From Amorphoplanes digitatis (lineage in GTDB: Bacteria; Actinomycetota; Actinomycetes; Mycobacteriales; Micromonosporaceae): 64,000 bases of DNA. Under the pieces are notes generated by a model that was not told the origin of the DNA, did no database searches, and saw only the letters and a program-made list of their open reading frames with translations. The stretch lies in the NCBI RefSeq assembly GCF_014205335.1, contig NZ_JACHNH010000001.1, positions 7,868,501 through 7,932,500 on the forward strand, in the 5' to 3' direction. Position 1 is the first letter of the stretch. The number at the start of each line of letters is the position of its first letter. Shown one piece after another: positions 24,465 to 32,913 of this stretch. The position numbers and the translations under genes were made by a program.

Positions 24465-24503
24465 CGACGGCCGGGCCCCTGTTCTCAGGGTGCCCGGCCG
24501 TCG
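24465..24503. terminator. Hairpin terminator between ppc and ABC operon
   Basis: A 12-bp perfect stem (24465-24476 with 24492-24503) with an inner CCCT/AGGG extension lies between the convergent ppc and permease genes. It likely ends both transcripts. Confidence 0.75.
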
Positions 24504-24511
24504 ACGTCAGG

Positions 24512-25222
24512 TCAGCTGGTCTCGCCCGCCATGCTGAAGCTGCGGAGGCGGTCGACCGCGGCCAGGGTGCAGCCCAGGACGAAGATCACGGACATGACGA
24601 CCGCGACCGTCAGAGACACCTCGTCCTCGTACAGCGCGGTCGGCGTGATCTTGTCCGCGATCGTGATCACGTACTGCTGGATGGACAGCACCCGGGTGCC
24701 GCTGATGAACCTGCTCAGCAGCCCCTCCCAGATCAGGATGTAGACCAGGCCGAGCAGCACCGGCCGGCGGGTCAGCAGGCTGAGCATCAGGAAGAACGCC
24801 GAGTAGGCGCAGGCGCCGATCGCGGCGGCGATCGCGAGGGCCGCGCCGAGGCGCGCCGAGTCGGCCAGGGTGCCCGCCACGAAGAGCGGAACCGCCGCGG
24901 TCACGGCGCTCACCACGATCGCCACGCCCAGCTTCGCCAGGATGATGTCGCGGCGGGGCAGCGGCTTGGTCAGGATGTGCACGATGGTGCCGTCGTCCAC
25001 CTCGGAGCCGAGCACCCCGGTGCCGACGATCAGGGACACCACCGGCAGCACCACGGCCAGGCCGAGGCCGACCAGCACCGGCTCGCCCCAGTCCGCCGGG
25101 TTGACGTCGTAGGCCTCGCAGAGCAGGGCGAGGCCGATCAGCAGCGCCGGAAGGGGCAGCAGCAGGAGCACCCGGCGCCGGCCGAACAATCCGCGGGCGG
25201 TGATCCACGCAACGGTCGACAC
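24512..25222 (-). CDS. ABC-2 type transporter permease
   Basis: A 236-residue integral membrane protein with about six hydrophobic segments (for example VLLLLPLPALLIGLALL, VLVGLGLAVVLPVVSLIVGT, LGLVYILIWEGLL). It resembles ABC-2 permeases, with GSEVDDGTIVHILTKPLPRRDIILAK, a cytoplasmic loop typical of the family. I take GTG 25222 (VSTVAWITARGLFGRRR) as start because it directly follows the ATPase stop at 25224. It is the last gene of a four-gene export operon. Confidence 0.85.
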   Translation of the reverse strand: MSTVAWITARGLFGRRRVLLLLPLPALLIGLALLCEAYDVNPADWGEPVLVGLGLAVVLPVVSLIVGTGVLGSEVDDGTIVHILTKPLPRRDIILAKLGVAIVVSAVTAAVPLFVAGTLADSARLGAALAIAAAIGACAYSAFFLMLSLLTRRPVLLGLVYILIWEGLLSRFISGTRVLSIQQYVITIADKITPTALYEDEVSLTVAVVMSVIFVLGCTLAAVDRLRSFSMAGETS

Positions 25223-25223
25223 G

Positions 25224-26135
25224 TCAGGCCTCCAGCAGGTAGGAGAAGACACTCTCCAGGGACTCGTCGGACGGCAACAGCTTGCGCAGCCGGATGCCCT
25301 CCTCAAGGGCGATGCGCGGCAGGGCGCGGGTGAAGCCGCCGTAGTCGCCGGCGCGGACCGTCAGGCCGGCGTGGTCGATCTCCACGCCGGAGACCGACTT
25401 CTCCCCGATCAGCGCCACCGCCAGCCGCCGGTCGTCCGAGGACTGCAACGCGAAGACGTGCGGGCGGTGTGTCATCAGGCGGCGGATCTTGCGGTAGTCG
25501 CCCGAGGCCGCCAGCCGGCCGGCGACGATCACCTGGACGGTGCCCGACACCTGCTCCACCTCTTCGAGGATGTGCGAGCTGAACAGGATCGTGTGGCCCC
25601 GCTCCCCCAGCTCGTGCAGCAGGTCCATCATGTGCATCCGCTGCCGCGGGTCCATGCCGTTGAACGGCTCGTCCAGCAGCAGCACCTGCGGGTTGTGCAC
25701 CAGCGCCGCCGCCACCCGGGTGCGCTGCCGCATGCCCTTGGAGTACGTCTCGATGCGGCGGTCCGCCGCGTCGGTCATCTCGACCATCTGCAACGCCCAC
25801 TCGGTCGCGGCCGCCGGGTCCGGCAGCTTCTGCATCTTGGCGCTGGCCCGCACGAACTCGCGGGCGGTGAGGAAGCCGTGCACCGCCTCGCGCTCCGCGA
25901 CCAGGCCGAGCCGGCGGTAGATCTCCGGGTTGCGCCAGGTCGGCGCGCCGTCGATGGTCACGGCGCCGCGCGACGGCGACAGGAAGCCGGCCATCATGTG
26001 CAGCACGGTGGTCTTGCCGGCGCCGTTCGGGCCGAGCAGGCCGGTGACGCCCGGCTCCAGCGTCATGCTGATGTCGTTGACCGCCACCACGTTGCCGTAC
26101 CAGCGGGACACGTTCTGAAGTTCCACCGTGGTCAC
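25224..26135 (-). CDS. ABC transporter ATP-binding protein
   Basis: A 303-residue ATPase with Walker A GPNGAGKTTVLHM, signature YSKGMRQRTRVAAALVH (SKG variant of LSGGQ), Walker B VLLLDEPFNGMDP and the switch His in LFSSHILEE. A C-terminal extension of about 80 residues follows. GTG 26135 overlaps the upstream permease stop by 4 bases (GTGA). It probably drives the neighbouring ABC-2 permeases. The substrate is not predictable from sequence. Confidence 0.9.
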   Translation of the reverse strand: MTTVELQNVSRWYGNVVAVNDISMTLEPGVTGLLGPNGAGKTTVLHMMAGFLSPSRGAVTIDGAPTWRNPEIYRRLGLVAEREAVHGFLTAREFVRASAKMQKLPDPAAATEWALQMVEMTDAADRRIETYSKGMRQRTRVAAALVHNPQVLLLDEPFNGMDPRQRMHMMDLLHELGERGHTILFSSHILEEVEQVSGTVQVIVAGRLAASGDYRKIRRLMTHRPHVFALQSSDDRRLAVALIGEKSVSGVEIDHAGLTVRAGDYGGFTRALPRIALEEGIRLRKLLPSDESLESVFSYLLEA

Positions 26136-26995
26136 AGCGAGGCCACCTTCCGGTAGCGGGCCAGTAGCAGCAGCAGGCAGGTGACGATCAGGACGGCCGC
26201 CTCGATGGCGTAGACCGGGCCGAAGCGGCCGATGGGCAGGCCGGTGTTGGCGTTGGGGACCATCCACTGCGCGACGCCGCTGACCAGGGTCATCGGGCTC
26301 GCCAGGAAGGCCAGCTCCTGCGCGGTCCGCGACGGCAGGGTCGCCAGCACCCCGACGACCGGCGTGGTCATCAGGAAGACGGCGACGATGCCGCCGGCCG
26401 CGAAGGCGCGCTTGCCGGTCAGCGAGGCGATCAGCAGGCCGATCCCGGTGAACAGCAGGGCCCAGAGCAGGCTGTACGACCAGCCCCAGAGCAGGTCGTC
26501 GAGCTCGCCCCAGACGCCCGACATGCCCTTCTTGGTGGTGAGGGCGGCGCCGAGGAACATGATCAGCTGCGGGCCGGCGAGCAGCACCCAGACCGCGGTC
26601 ACCATCGCGGCGACCTTCGCGCCGACGTAGTCCGCGGCGCGCACCGGCCGGCTGAAGTAGAGCGGCAGCACCCCGGCGCGCAGGTCCCGGGAGACCAGCT
26701 CCGGCGCGACGATCGCGACGAAGAAGATGATCAGCCAGCTCATCGCGTCCGCGAACTGGATGTAGTTGAGCGGCACCGTGCCGGTCTGCGCCCGTACCGC
26801 CGCGATGATCACCGCGACCAGCGTGACGATGCCGAAGACCAGCCAGGGGAAGATCTTCGATTTGGCCGACCGGCCGAAGCCGTAGGCCGCGCGCACGCCG
26901 TGCACGTAGATCGCGCCGAACACCGCGCTGCGGCCCAGCCGGGGCCCGGTGTAGCGCTGATAACCGATGTCGTGGATGACGCTGGACTCAGACAT
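26132..26995 (-). CDS. ABC-2 type transporter permease
   Basis: A 287-residue membrane protein opening with SSVIHDIGYQRYTGPRLGR, a motif common to a family of actinobacterial ABC permeases. At least six membrane segments follow (FPWLVFGIVTLVAVIIAAV, SWLIIFFVAIVAPELV, VTAVWVLLAGPQLIMFLG, AAVLIVTCLLLLLARY). The cytoplasmic loop SRDLRAGVLPLYFSRPVRAADYVGAK fits the ABC-2 fold. Its start overlaps the upstream ATPase by 8 bases. Confidence 0.88.
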   Translation of the reverse strand: MSESSVIHDIGYQRYTGPRLGRSAVFGAIYVHGVRAAYGFGRSAKSKIFPWLVFGIVTLVAVIIAAVRAQTGTVPLNYIQFADAMSWLIIFFVAIVAPELVSRDLRAGVLPLYFSRPVRAADYVGAKVAAMVTAVWVLLAGPQLIMFLGAALTTKKGMSGVWGELDDLLWGWSYSLLWALLFTGIGLLIASLTGKRAFAAGGIVAVFLMTTPVVGVLATLPSRTAQELAFLASPMTLVSGVAQWMVPNANTGLPIGRFGPVYAIEAAVLIVTCLLLLLARYRKVASL

Positions 26996-27902
26996 CGGCG
27001 GTCTCCCTCGGCGCGAAGAGCTCGGCCACCCGGTGGCGTCGCTGGTCCAGGCGGTGCAGCGGCAGGTCCAGGTCGGCGACGGCCCGCAGGATGCGGTCGT
27101 AGGTCTCCTCCCGGTCGAGCGGCACGAGCAACAGCCGCCCGTCCCGGGTCACCGGCAGCTCGAGCGCCGTCAGCGCGGCGGCCAGCTCCTCGGTGCCCTC
27201 GCTGACCTCGACCGCGAGCACGTCGCTGGCCTCGGTCATCGCCGAGATGCGGTCCGCGCGCAGCAGCCGGCCGCCCTCGATGGCGACGAGCGAGTCGCAG
27301 ATCCGCTCGACCTCGCCGAGCAGGTGCGAGCAGACCACGACGGAGATGCCGAACTCCGTGCCGATGCGGTGCACGAGCGCCAGCATGGCGTCGCGCCCGG
27401 CCGGGTCGAGGCCGTTCGTCGGCTCGTCGAGCAGCAGCAGGTCGGGGTCGTGCACCAGCGCCTGAGCCAGCTTCACCCGCTGCTTCATGCCGGTCGAGTA
27501 GCCACCGATCTGCCGGTAGCGCTCCTCGTAGAGCCCGACGTGCCGCAGCGCCTCGGAGGCGCGTTCGCGGGCGGCGGTGCGCGGCAGGCCGCTGATCCGG
27601 CCGAGGTGGGTGACGAACTCCGCGGCGGAGACGTCGGGTGGGAGCGCGTCGTGCTCCGGCATATAGCCGACCTTGGCGCGCACCCGGTCGGGGTCGACGG
27701 TGGGATCGATGCCGAAGACCCGCACCTGCCCGGACGTCGGCGCGATCAGGCCGAGCATGATCTTGATGAAGGTCGACTTGCCGGCGCCGTTGGCGCCGAC
27801 CAGTCCGATGATCCCGGGCTCGACGGAGACGGTCAGGTCCTGGAGGGCAGTCACCCGCCCGCCGTACGTCTTGGTCAACCCTTGGGTGTCGATGAGGCTC
27901 AC
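26988..27902 (-). CDS. ABC transporter ATP-binding protein, first gene of the export operon
   Basis: A 304-residue ATPase with Walker A GANGAGKSTFIKI, signature YSTGMKQRVKLAQALVH (a STG variant), Walker B LLLLDEPTNGLDP and switch His CSHLLGE. A C-terminal extension follows. The GTG at 27902 has no good ribosome site, but TAGGCT lies 7-12 bases upstream. This could be a -10 box for a leaderless transcript. It heads the ATPase-permease-ATPase-permease operon, whose genes overlap or nearly abut. Confidence 0.9.
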   Translation of the reverse strand: MSLIDTQGLTKTYGGRVTALQDLTVSVEPGIIGLVGANGAGKSTFIKIMLGLIAPTSGQVRVFGIDPTVDPDRVRAKVGYMPEHDALPPDVSAAEFVTHLGRISGLPRTAARERASEALRHVGLYEERYRQIGGYSTGMKQRVKLAQALVHDPDLLLLDEPTNGLDPAGRDAMLALVHRIGTEFGISVVVCSHLLGEVERICDSLVAIEGGRLLRADRISAMTEASDVLAVEVSEGTEELAAALTALELPVTRDGRLLLVPLDREETYDRILRAVADLDLPLHRLDQRRHRVAELFAPRETADV

Positions 27903-27905
27903 AGC

Positions 27906-27926
27906 GACAGCCTAGGAAGAGCTGTC
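27906..27926. promoter_or_regulatory. Small inverted repeat before the ABC operon
   Basis: GACAGC (27906-27911) and GCTGTC (27921-27926) flank CTAGGAAGA, directly upstream of the GTG at 27902 and over the possible -10 box. It may be an operator. A 6-bp arm can occur by chance in GC-rich DNA, so this is weak. Confidence 0.25.
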
Positions 27927-27977
27927 ACGGTTGCGGATCAGGTGAACCCCGGACTCACCCCTGAGACCGCCTACGCC

Positions 27978-29306
27978 TCAGGACAGGGATGGCACGACGT
28001 CGACCTGGAAGATCGGGAGCCGTCCGAGCTCGCGATACGCCTGTAGCGACGAGGGTGTCGCGTCGACCCGGGAGTCGCGGCCCTTCTGGCTGTGCGGAGT
28101 GTCGAAGTGCACCATCGCCCGGATGCGCGGGAACCGGCCGATCTGCCGGCCGACCTCGCGGTAGAACTCCGCCTTGTGGCCGGGGTTGCGCTTCGAGGTC
28201 CAGACGCCCCACTCGGCGACCATCAGCGGCTTGGACGGGTGCCGGCGCGTGGCCCAGTTGTAGAAGCCCGGCCAGTTCGGGCGGGCCGAGCTCTGCCGGT
28301 TCAGCAGCTCCGCGAAGTCGCCGTGCCCGTAGCCGGGGTCGCCGTACGCGTAGGTGTCGAAGCCGATCCAGTCGACGACGCTGTCGCCGGGGTACATGCT
28401 CTGGAACCAGCTCTCGCTGGTGTGCGGCACGTATGCCATGTGCACGAGCACCGTGACCAGGTTGTCCACGCCGCGGGCGCGGAGCCGCTCCACCACGTGG
28501 CGGTACATCGCCGCGTAGTCTTCGGCCCGGTAGCCGGAGCCGGCCCGCTCGCGGACGTTGTCCTCGGCCTCGTGGTGCACCGTGAAGAAGAACCGCTCGG
28601 GGAACGTCGTGTTGATGTGCCGGGCCAGCCGGTCGAGGAACGCGTCGGTGTCCCGGTCGCCGTTGGCGATGGCGGCCCAGGACGCGCCCGACGGCTTCCA
28701 GTTGAGGAAGAGGATGCGCTCCCGGCCCGGCTCGCGGGCGATGGAGGCCTCGGCCTCGGTCGGAAAGAGCTGCCGGTTGCCCTTGTGGTACGCGTGGAAG
28801 ACGTCCTGGTGGCGCTGGGTCTTCTCCTCGAACTGCGCCAGCGCCCGCTTGCCGCGGCCGTCGGTGAAGGCGCCGGGCGCCACTCCCCACAGCACGCCGC
28901 AGGTCGGCACGAGCTTGCTGCCGGTACGGCAGCGCCGGGCACCGGACTCCGAGCTCCGCGTCTCGCCGGCGGCCGGCGCCGGGCCGGCGCCCGACGGACT
29001 CGCGCCGGGTGCGGCGGAACCGGGTACGCCCGGCACGCCGGCGGAGGCGGAGGCGCCGGGCACCACGCCCGGCACGCCGGGTACCGCGGACGCGCCCGGC
29101 GCGGCCGGCACCCGTCCACCGCCGAGCGGCGGCAGCGGACGGCCGGGCACCGGCGCGGCCGGACCGTCGCCCGGGCCGAACGGCAGTCCGAGTTGATCCA
29201 CGCCGCCGGTCCACGCCCATGACAGGGTGGCGACCAGCGAGAGGGCGAAGATCACCGTCATGGCGATGATGTGCAAGGGCCTGGTCCGGAGCGGTCGACG
29301 TCTCAC
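27978..29306 (-). CDS. Membrane-anchored GH26-like glycosidase with VPG-rich linker
   Basis: A 442-residue surface enzyme. A basic N terminus and a membrane segment (about 12-31) are followed by a linker (about 40-120) rich in Pro, Gly, Ala and Val with elastin-like VPG repeats (AVPGVPGVVPG, AGVPGVPG). The catalytic domain resembles GH26. The acid candidate is E246 (TVHHEAEDN), the nucleophile candidate is E365 (LMVAEWGVW), and YPGDSVVDWIGFDTY is a family-like segment. GTG 29306 is the most plausible start but has a weak ribosome site. It is divergent from the APS kinase gene and probably acts on the surface glycan made next door. Substrate unknown. Confidence 0.75.
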   Translation of the reverse strand: MRRRPLRTRPLHIIAMTVIFALSLVATLSWAWTGGVDQLGLPFGPGDGPAAPVPGRPLPPLGGGRVPAAPGASAVPGVPGVVPGASASAGVPGVPGSAAPGASPSGAGPAPAAGETRSSESGARRCRTGSKLVPTCGVLWGVAPGAFTDGRGKRALAQFEEKTQRHQDVFHAYHKGNRQLFPTEAEASIAREPGRERILFLNWKPSGASWAAIANGDRDTDAFLDRLARHINTTFPERFFFTVHHEAEDNVRERAGSGYRAEDYAAMYRHVVERLRARGVDNLVTVLVHMAYVPHTSESWFQSMYPGDSVVDWIGFDTYAYGDPGYGHGDFAELLNRQSSARPNWPGFYNWATRRHPSKPLMVAEWGVWTSKRNPGHKAEFYREVGRQIGRFPRIRAMVHFDTPHSQKGRDSRVDATPSSLQAYRELGRLPIFQVDVVPSLS

Positions 29307-29463
29307 GGTCGCCCAGTATTGGATCAAATGTCCGTTTTGTCGACTACCTGGGCCGGTTGCCCGCGTGGCGAGGGTCCGGAACGGACAGACTGCCGAGCCC
29401 CGCTCGACCGCGGGGAGTCCTGCTGCGAAACTGTCCCTCAAGTCGCTGCAGGGGGAGTCTTAG

Positions 29464-30987
29464 GTGAACGACGGTTCTGTGCTGCCAGAGGACGTGCTGC
29501 GTGACGCGCCGACGTACACGCCGCGCGGGCACGAACTCGCCGACCTCGAATTACTTCTCTCCGGCGCATATGCGCCGCTGACCGGATTCCTCGGCCGCGC
29601 CGACCTGACGGCACTGCGCCGCCGGGGCCGGCTCGCCGACGGGACACCGTGGCCGGTCGGCGTCACCTGCGAGATACCGGCCGAGCTCGCCACCGGCCTC
29701 GACCTCGACGATCCGCTGCGCCGCACGGTGGTGCTCACCGACCCCGAGGGCGCGCCGGTCGCCGCGATCGAGGTGACCGACGCCTGGCCGACCACCGCCG
29801 GCATGTACGCGATCGGCGGGGCGGTACGCCGGATGGGCGACGGCGGGCACGGCCCGTTCCAGCGCCTGCGGCGTACCCCGGAGGAGGTGCACGCGCTGCT
29901 CCCGCCCGGCCGGGTCCTCGGCGTCATCGCCGACCGGCCGCTGCACCGCCCGCAGCTCGCGCAGATCGCGCACGCCGCGCGCACCCTCGCCGCGCACCTG
30001 CTCATCATCATCCCGGTGACCGGCCCGGGCCCCGACGGCCTGCCGCCGGAGGCGCTGGTCCGCGCCATCTTCGCGGCCCGCGACCGGATGCCACCGGCCA
30101 CGATCGTCGCCGTGCCGCTGATGCCCCGCAACGACGAGATGCGCGACGCGCTGCTGCGCGCCCGGGTCGCCACGGCATACGGCGTCACCCACGTGCTCTC
30201 CACCGGGGACATGCTCTCCGGCGCCGGCCTGCGCGTGCTGGTACCCCGCGAGCTGGCCTACGACAACCGCGACGGCCAGTGGCGCTGGCGCGACGACATC
30301 CCGCCGCGCAACCGGCGGCTGGCGATGAGCACCGCCGAGATCGAGGACCTGCTCGACCGCGGTTTCCCGCTGCCCGAGTGGCACACACCGCCGGCCGTCG
30401 CCAAGGAGCTGACCCGGATGCGCCCGCCGCGGCGGCACCGCGGCCTGGTCGTCTTCTTCACCGGCTTCTCCGGCTCCGGCAAGTCGACGATCGCCCGCGG
30501 CCTCGCCGACTCGCTGCGGGAGGACGGCGAGCGGACCGTCACGTTCCTCGACGGTGACGTCGTGCGCCGGGAGCTGTCGGCCGGGCTCGGCTTCAGCCGC
30601 GCCGACCGGGACCGCAACGTGCGGCGGATCGGCTGGGTGGCCGCGGAGGTCGCCCGGCACCGCGGCATGTCCATCGCCTGCCCCATCGCCCCGTACGAGG
30701 ACGCGCGGGCCGCCGTGCGCCGGATGGCCACCGAGGCGGGCGCCGGCTTCGTGCTGGTGCACGTGGCGACCCCGCTCGAGGTCTGCGAGCGCCGCGACCG
30801 CAAGGGCCTGTACGCCCGCGCCCGCGCCGGCCAGCTACGCGGCATGACGGGCGTCGACGACCCGTACGAGGAGCCGGCCGACGCCGAGCTGACGCTGGAC
30901 ACGACCGACATGACGGTGCCGGAGGCCATCGACGTGGTGCTTGCCTATCTGGTGGAGACCGGCTGGGTGGAACCAAATATGAAGTAA
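29464..30987 (+). CDS. APS kinase fused to a degenerate ATP sulfurylase domain
   Basis: A 507-residue protein. Residues about 325-507 are an APS kinase, which phosphorylates adenylylsulfate to the sulfate donor PAPS. They include Walker A GFSGSGKS (334-341), FLDGDVVRRELSAGLGFS and CERRDRKGLYARARAG. Residues 1-315 have the ATP sulfurylase plan and the fused-enzyme junction PEWHTPPAVAKELTR. However, the QxRNPxHxxH motif reads IADRPLHRPQ (155-164) and the GRDHAG motif is lost (STGDMLSG). The sulfurylase half is probably inactive. GTG 29464 follows GGGGGAG. Residue 30 is a TTA leucine codon (29551). Two sulfotransferases nearby would use the PAPS. Confidence 0.85.
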   Translation: MNDGSVLPEDVLRDAPTYTPRGHELADLELLLSGAYAPLTGFLGRADLTALRRRGRLADGTPWPVGVTCEIPAELATGLDLDDPLRRTVVLTDPEGAPVAAIEVTDAWPTTAGMYAIGGAVRRMGDGGHGPFQRLRRTPEEVHALLPPGRVLGVIADRPLHRPQLAQIAHAARTLAAHLLIIIPVTGPGPDGLPPEALVRAIFAARDRMPPATIVAVPLMPRNDEMRDALLRARVATAYGVTHVLSTGDMLSGAGLRVLVPRELAYDNRDGQWRWRDDIPPRNRRLAMSTAEIEDLLDRGFPLPEWHTPPAVAKELTRMRPPRRHRGLVVFFTGFSGSGKSTIARGLADSLREDGERTVTFLDGDVVRRELSAGLGFSRADRDRNVRRIGWVAAEVARHRGMSIACPIAPYEDARAAVRRMATEAGAGFVLVHVATPLEVCERRDRKGLYARARAGQLRGMTGVDDPYEEPADAELTLDTTDMTVPEAIDVVLAYLVETGWVEPNMK

Positions 30988-31098
30988 CCGATCGCGGTGG
31001 AGTAGTTACGCAACGGGGCACGGGCCGTTTACCCCCTCGGGGGGCGAAAAGCCCGATTGCTGTGTACTCAACTCCATCCCGAAAGGGCCGCCTTACCG

Positions 31099-32913
31099 AT
31101 GGAAGCTCCGCGCCCGGTATCCGCCGACCTCTCGCACTACCTGGGCGTGTTCCGCCGGCACTGGTGGGTGGTTCTCGCTGCCGGCGGGGTGGGCCTCGGG
31201 CTCGGCGCCGCGGTGACCCAGGCCGTGCCGAAGGTCTACGAGTCGTCGACATCGGTGCTGGTGCAGGCCGTCTCCGGGGACACCAACGCCTCCGGCGGCC
31301 GCACCAAGGGCACGATCAACCTCGACACCGAGGCACAGCTCGTCGCCTCCGGCGCGGTCGCGGTGAAGGCCGCGACGCTGCTGCGCGCCGAGGTCTCGCC
31401 GCTCGAGCTCGCCCGCCAGGTCGCCGTCGAGGTGCCCGCGAACACCACCGTCCTGGTGATCCGCTTCGAGGCGGACACACCGGCGGGCGCGCAGAACGGC
31501 TCGCACGCGTTCGCCGAGGCTTACCTGCGCAATCGCGAGGAGACGGCCCGCGCCGGGCTGGACCAGCAGATCAAGACGCTGACGCTCAAGGTCAGGCAGC
31601 TCACCGCGAACCTGACCGGCATCAACAACCGGCTGGCCAAGGCGGAGAACGGCAGCTTCGAGCGCAGCAACCTGGAGAGCCTGCGCAACAACTCGCAGAA
31701 CCAGCTCAACAACCTGACCGCCCGGCTCAACGAGCTGACCACGGCGACCGTCGGCGCCGGCAGCATCATCAGCGACGCCCGCGAACCCGACGCGCCGACC
31801 AGCCCGAACGCGTTGCTCAACATCGCCACCGGCGGGATGGCCGGCCTGCTGGTCGGGCTGGCACTGGCGTTCGCCCGGGAACGCTTCGACGGTCGCCTAC
31901 AGACCGCGGCCGACGTGCGGGACCGCGGGCGCATGCCGGTGCTCGCGGCGCTGGACGAGCGGACCGCTCCGCACTTCGACGACGTGCTCCAGCCGTACGG
32001 GCCGGGCGGGCGGGTCTTCAACCGGCTGCGCAACGAGGTACTGGCGAGCCTGAACAGCGGCGACCAGATCCTCGTCGTCACCGGCGCCAGCCGCGGCTCC
32101 GCCTCCACGCTGGTCGCCGCGAACCTGGCCGCCGCGCTGGCCCGTACCGGCAGCGACGTCGTGCTGATCGGCGCGCACCTGCCGGACAGCGTGGTCGACG
32201 CCGCGCCGCTGGCGCGGATGCTCGGCGTCTCGGCGATGCCCGGGCTGTCCGACCTGCTGGCCGGGCGGATCGGCCTGAACAAGGCGATGCAGCGCACCCC
32301 GCGGATCCCGTCGCTGCGGGTCATCACGACCGGCGGCGCCGCGACGGCGGCCGGCCTGATGCAGTCGCAGCGGCTGCGCGACACGCTACAGGCGCTGCGC
32401 CGGCAGGCCGGCTACGTGGTCATCGAGGCGCCGTCGACCACCAGCAGCGCCGACGCGCAGAGCCTGGCCAGCCTCGCCGACGCCGCCATCCTCGCGGTGG
32501 AGCTGCGCCGCGCCAAGCGCCCGGCGCTGCTTGACGCGGCCGAGCAGCTGAGCCGGGTCGGCACGCCGCTGCTCGGCGCCGTCGTGCTGCCCCGGCTGAC
32601 CGGCATGCGCGGCGTCGAGGAGAACCTGCCGGTCGTCACCCTCCAGGCTGAACGCAGGGAGCCCCGGCCCGACGAGACCGCGGTCCTGGACGCGGACCGG
32701 ACCCAGCCGCTGCGGACGCCGCCCTCGCCGGGTGGCGGCGCGCCGGTCCGGCCGCGCGAGGCCGGCATGGACGAGGTCACCGCGGTAATCGACCTGAACA
32801 CGAACGGGCCGCAGGGCAACGCGGGAACGCAGACCAAGACCGCGCCGCAGCCGAGCGCGGGCGCGCAGACCAAGACCGCCGAGAAGCACGCCGACCAGCC
32901 GGAAGAGAAGTGA
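31099..32913 (+). CDS. Wzz-type chain-length protein with a degenerate BY-kinase domain
   Basis: A 604-residue polysaccharide co-polymerase. Membrane segments at about 23-42 and 240-258 flank an extracytoplasmic coiled coil (about 150-215, DQQIKTLTLKVRQLTANL). The cytoplasmic part (about 320-520) has the CpsD/Wzc fold. Its Walker A reads GASRGSAST with no Lys, the A' motif reads IGAHLPDS instead of IDADxRxP, and Walker B reads VVIEAP. No Tyr-rich tail exists. It ends in an acidic/Pro tail with a short repeat (AGTQTKTA, AGAQTKTA). It likely sets glycan chain length without kinase activity. ATG 31099 is preferred over upstream in-frame codons. Confidence 0.85.
   Translation: MEAPRPVSADLSHYLGVFRRHWWVVLAAGGVGLGLGAAVTQAVPKVYESSTSVLVQAVSGDTNASGGRTKGTINLDTEAQLVASGAVAVKAATLLRAEVSPLELARQVAVEVPANTTVLVIRFEADTPAGAQNGSHAFAEAYLRNREETARAGLDQQIKTLTLKVRQLTANLTGINNRLAKAENGSFERSNLESLRNNSQNQLNNLTARLNELTTATVGAGSIISDAREPDAPTSPNALLNIATGGMAGLLVGLALAFARERFDGRLQTAADVRDRGRMPVLAALDERTAPHFDDVLQPYGPGGRVFNRLRNEVLASLNSGDQILVVTGASRGSASTLVAANLAAALARTGSDVVLIGAHLPDSVVDAAPLARMLGVSAMPGLSDLLAGRIGLNKAMQRTPRIPSLRVITTGGAATAAGLMQSQRLRDTLQALRRQAGYVVIEAPSTTSSADAQSLASLADAAILAVELRRAKRPALLDAAEQLSRVGTPLLGAVVLPRLTGMRGVEENLPVVTLQAERREPRPDETAVLDADRTQPLRTPPSPGGGAPVRPREAGMDEVTAVIDLNTNGPQGNAGTQTKTAPQPSAGAQTKTAEKHADQPEEK

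Noticed and set aside
28960..29160. Repeated CCGGGCAC/GGCACGCC-like DNA as a possible repeat element.
   Set aside because: It encodes the VPG-rich protein linker of the GH26-like enzyme, so the DNA repetition follows from the protein repeat.
30988..31098. Leader of the Wzz gene ending TTACCGATGG, like the 3' end of a GEMM c-di-GMP riboswitch.
   Set aside because: The conserved GEMM core, its two helices and the tetraloop receptor are not found upstream. The match is only a few bases.
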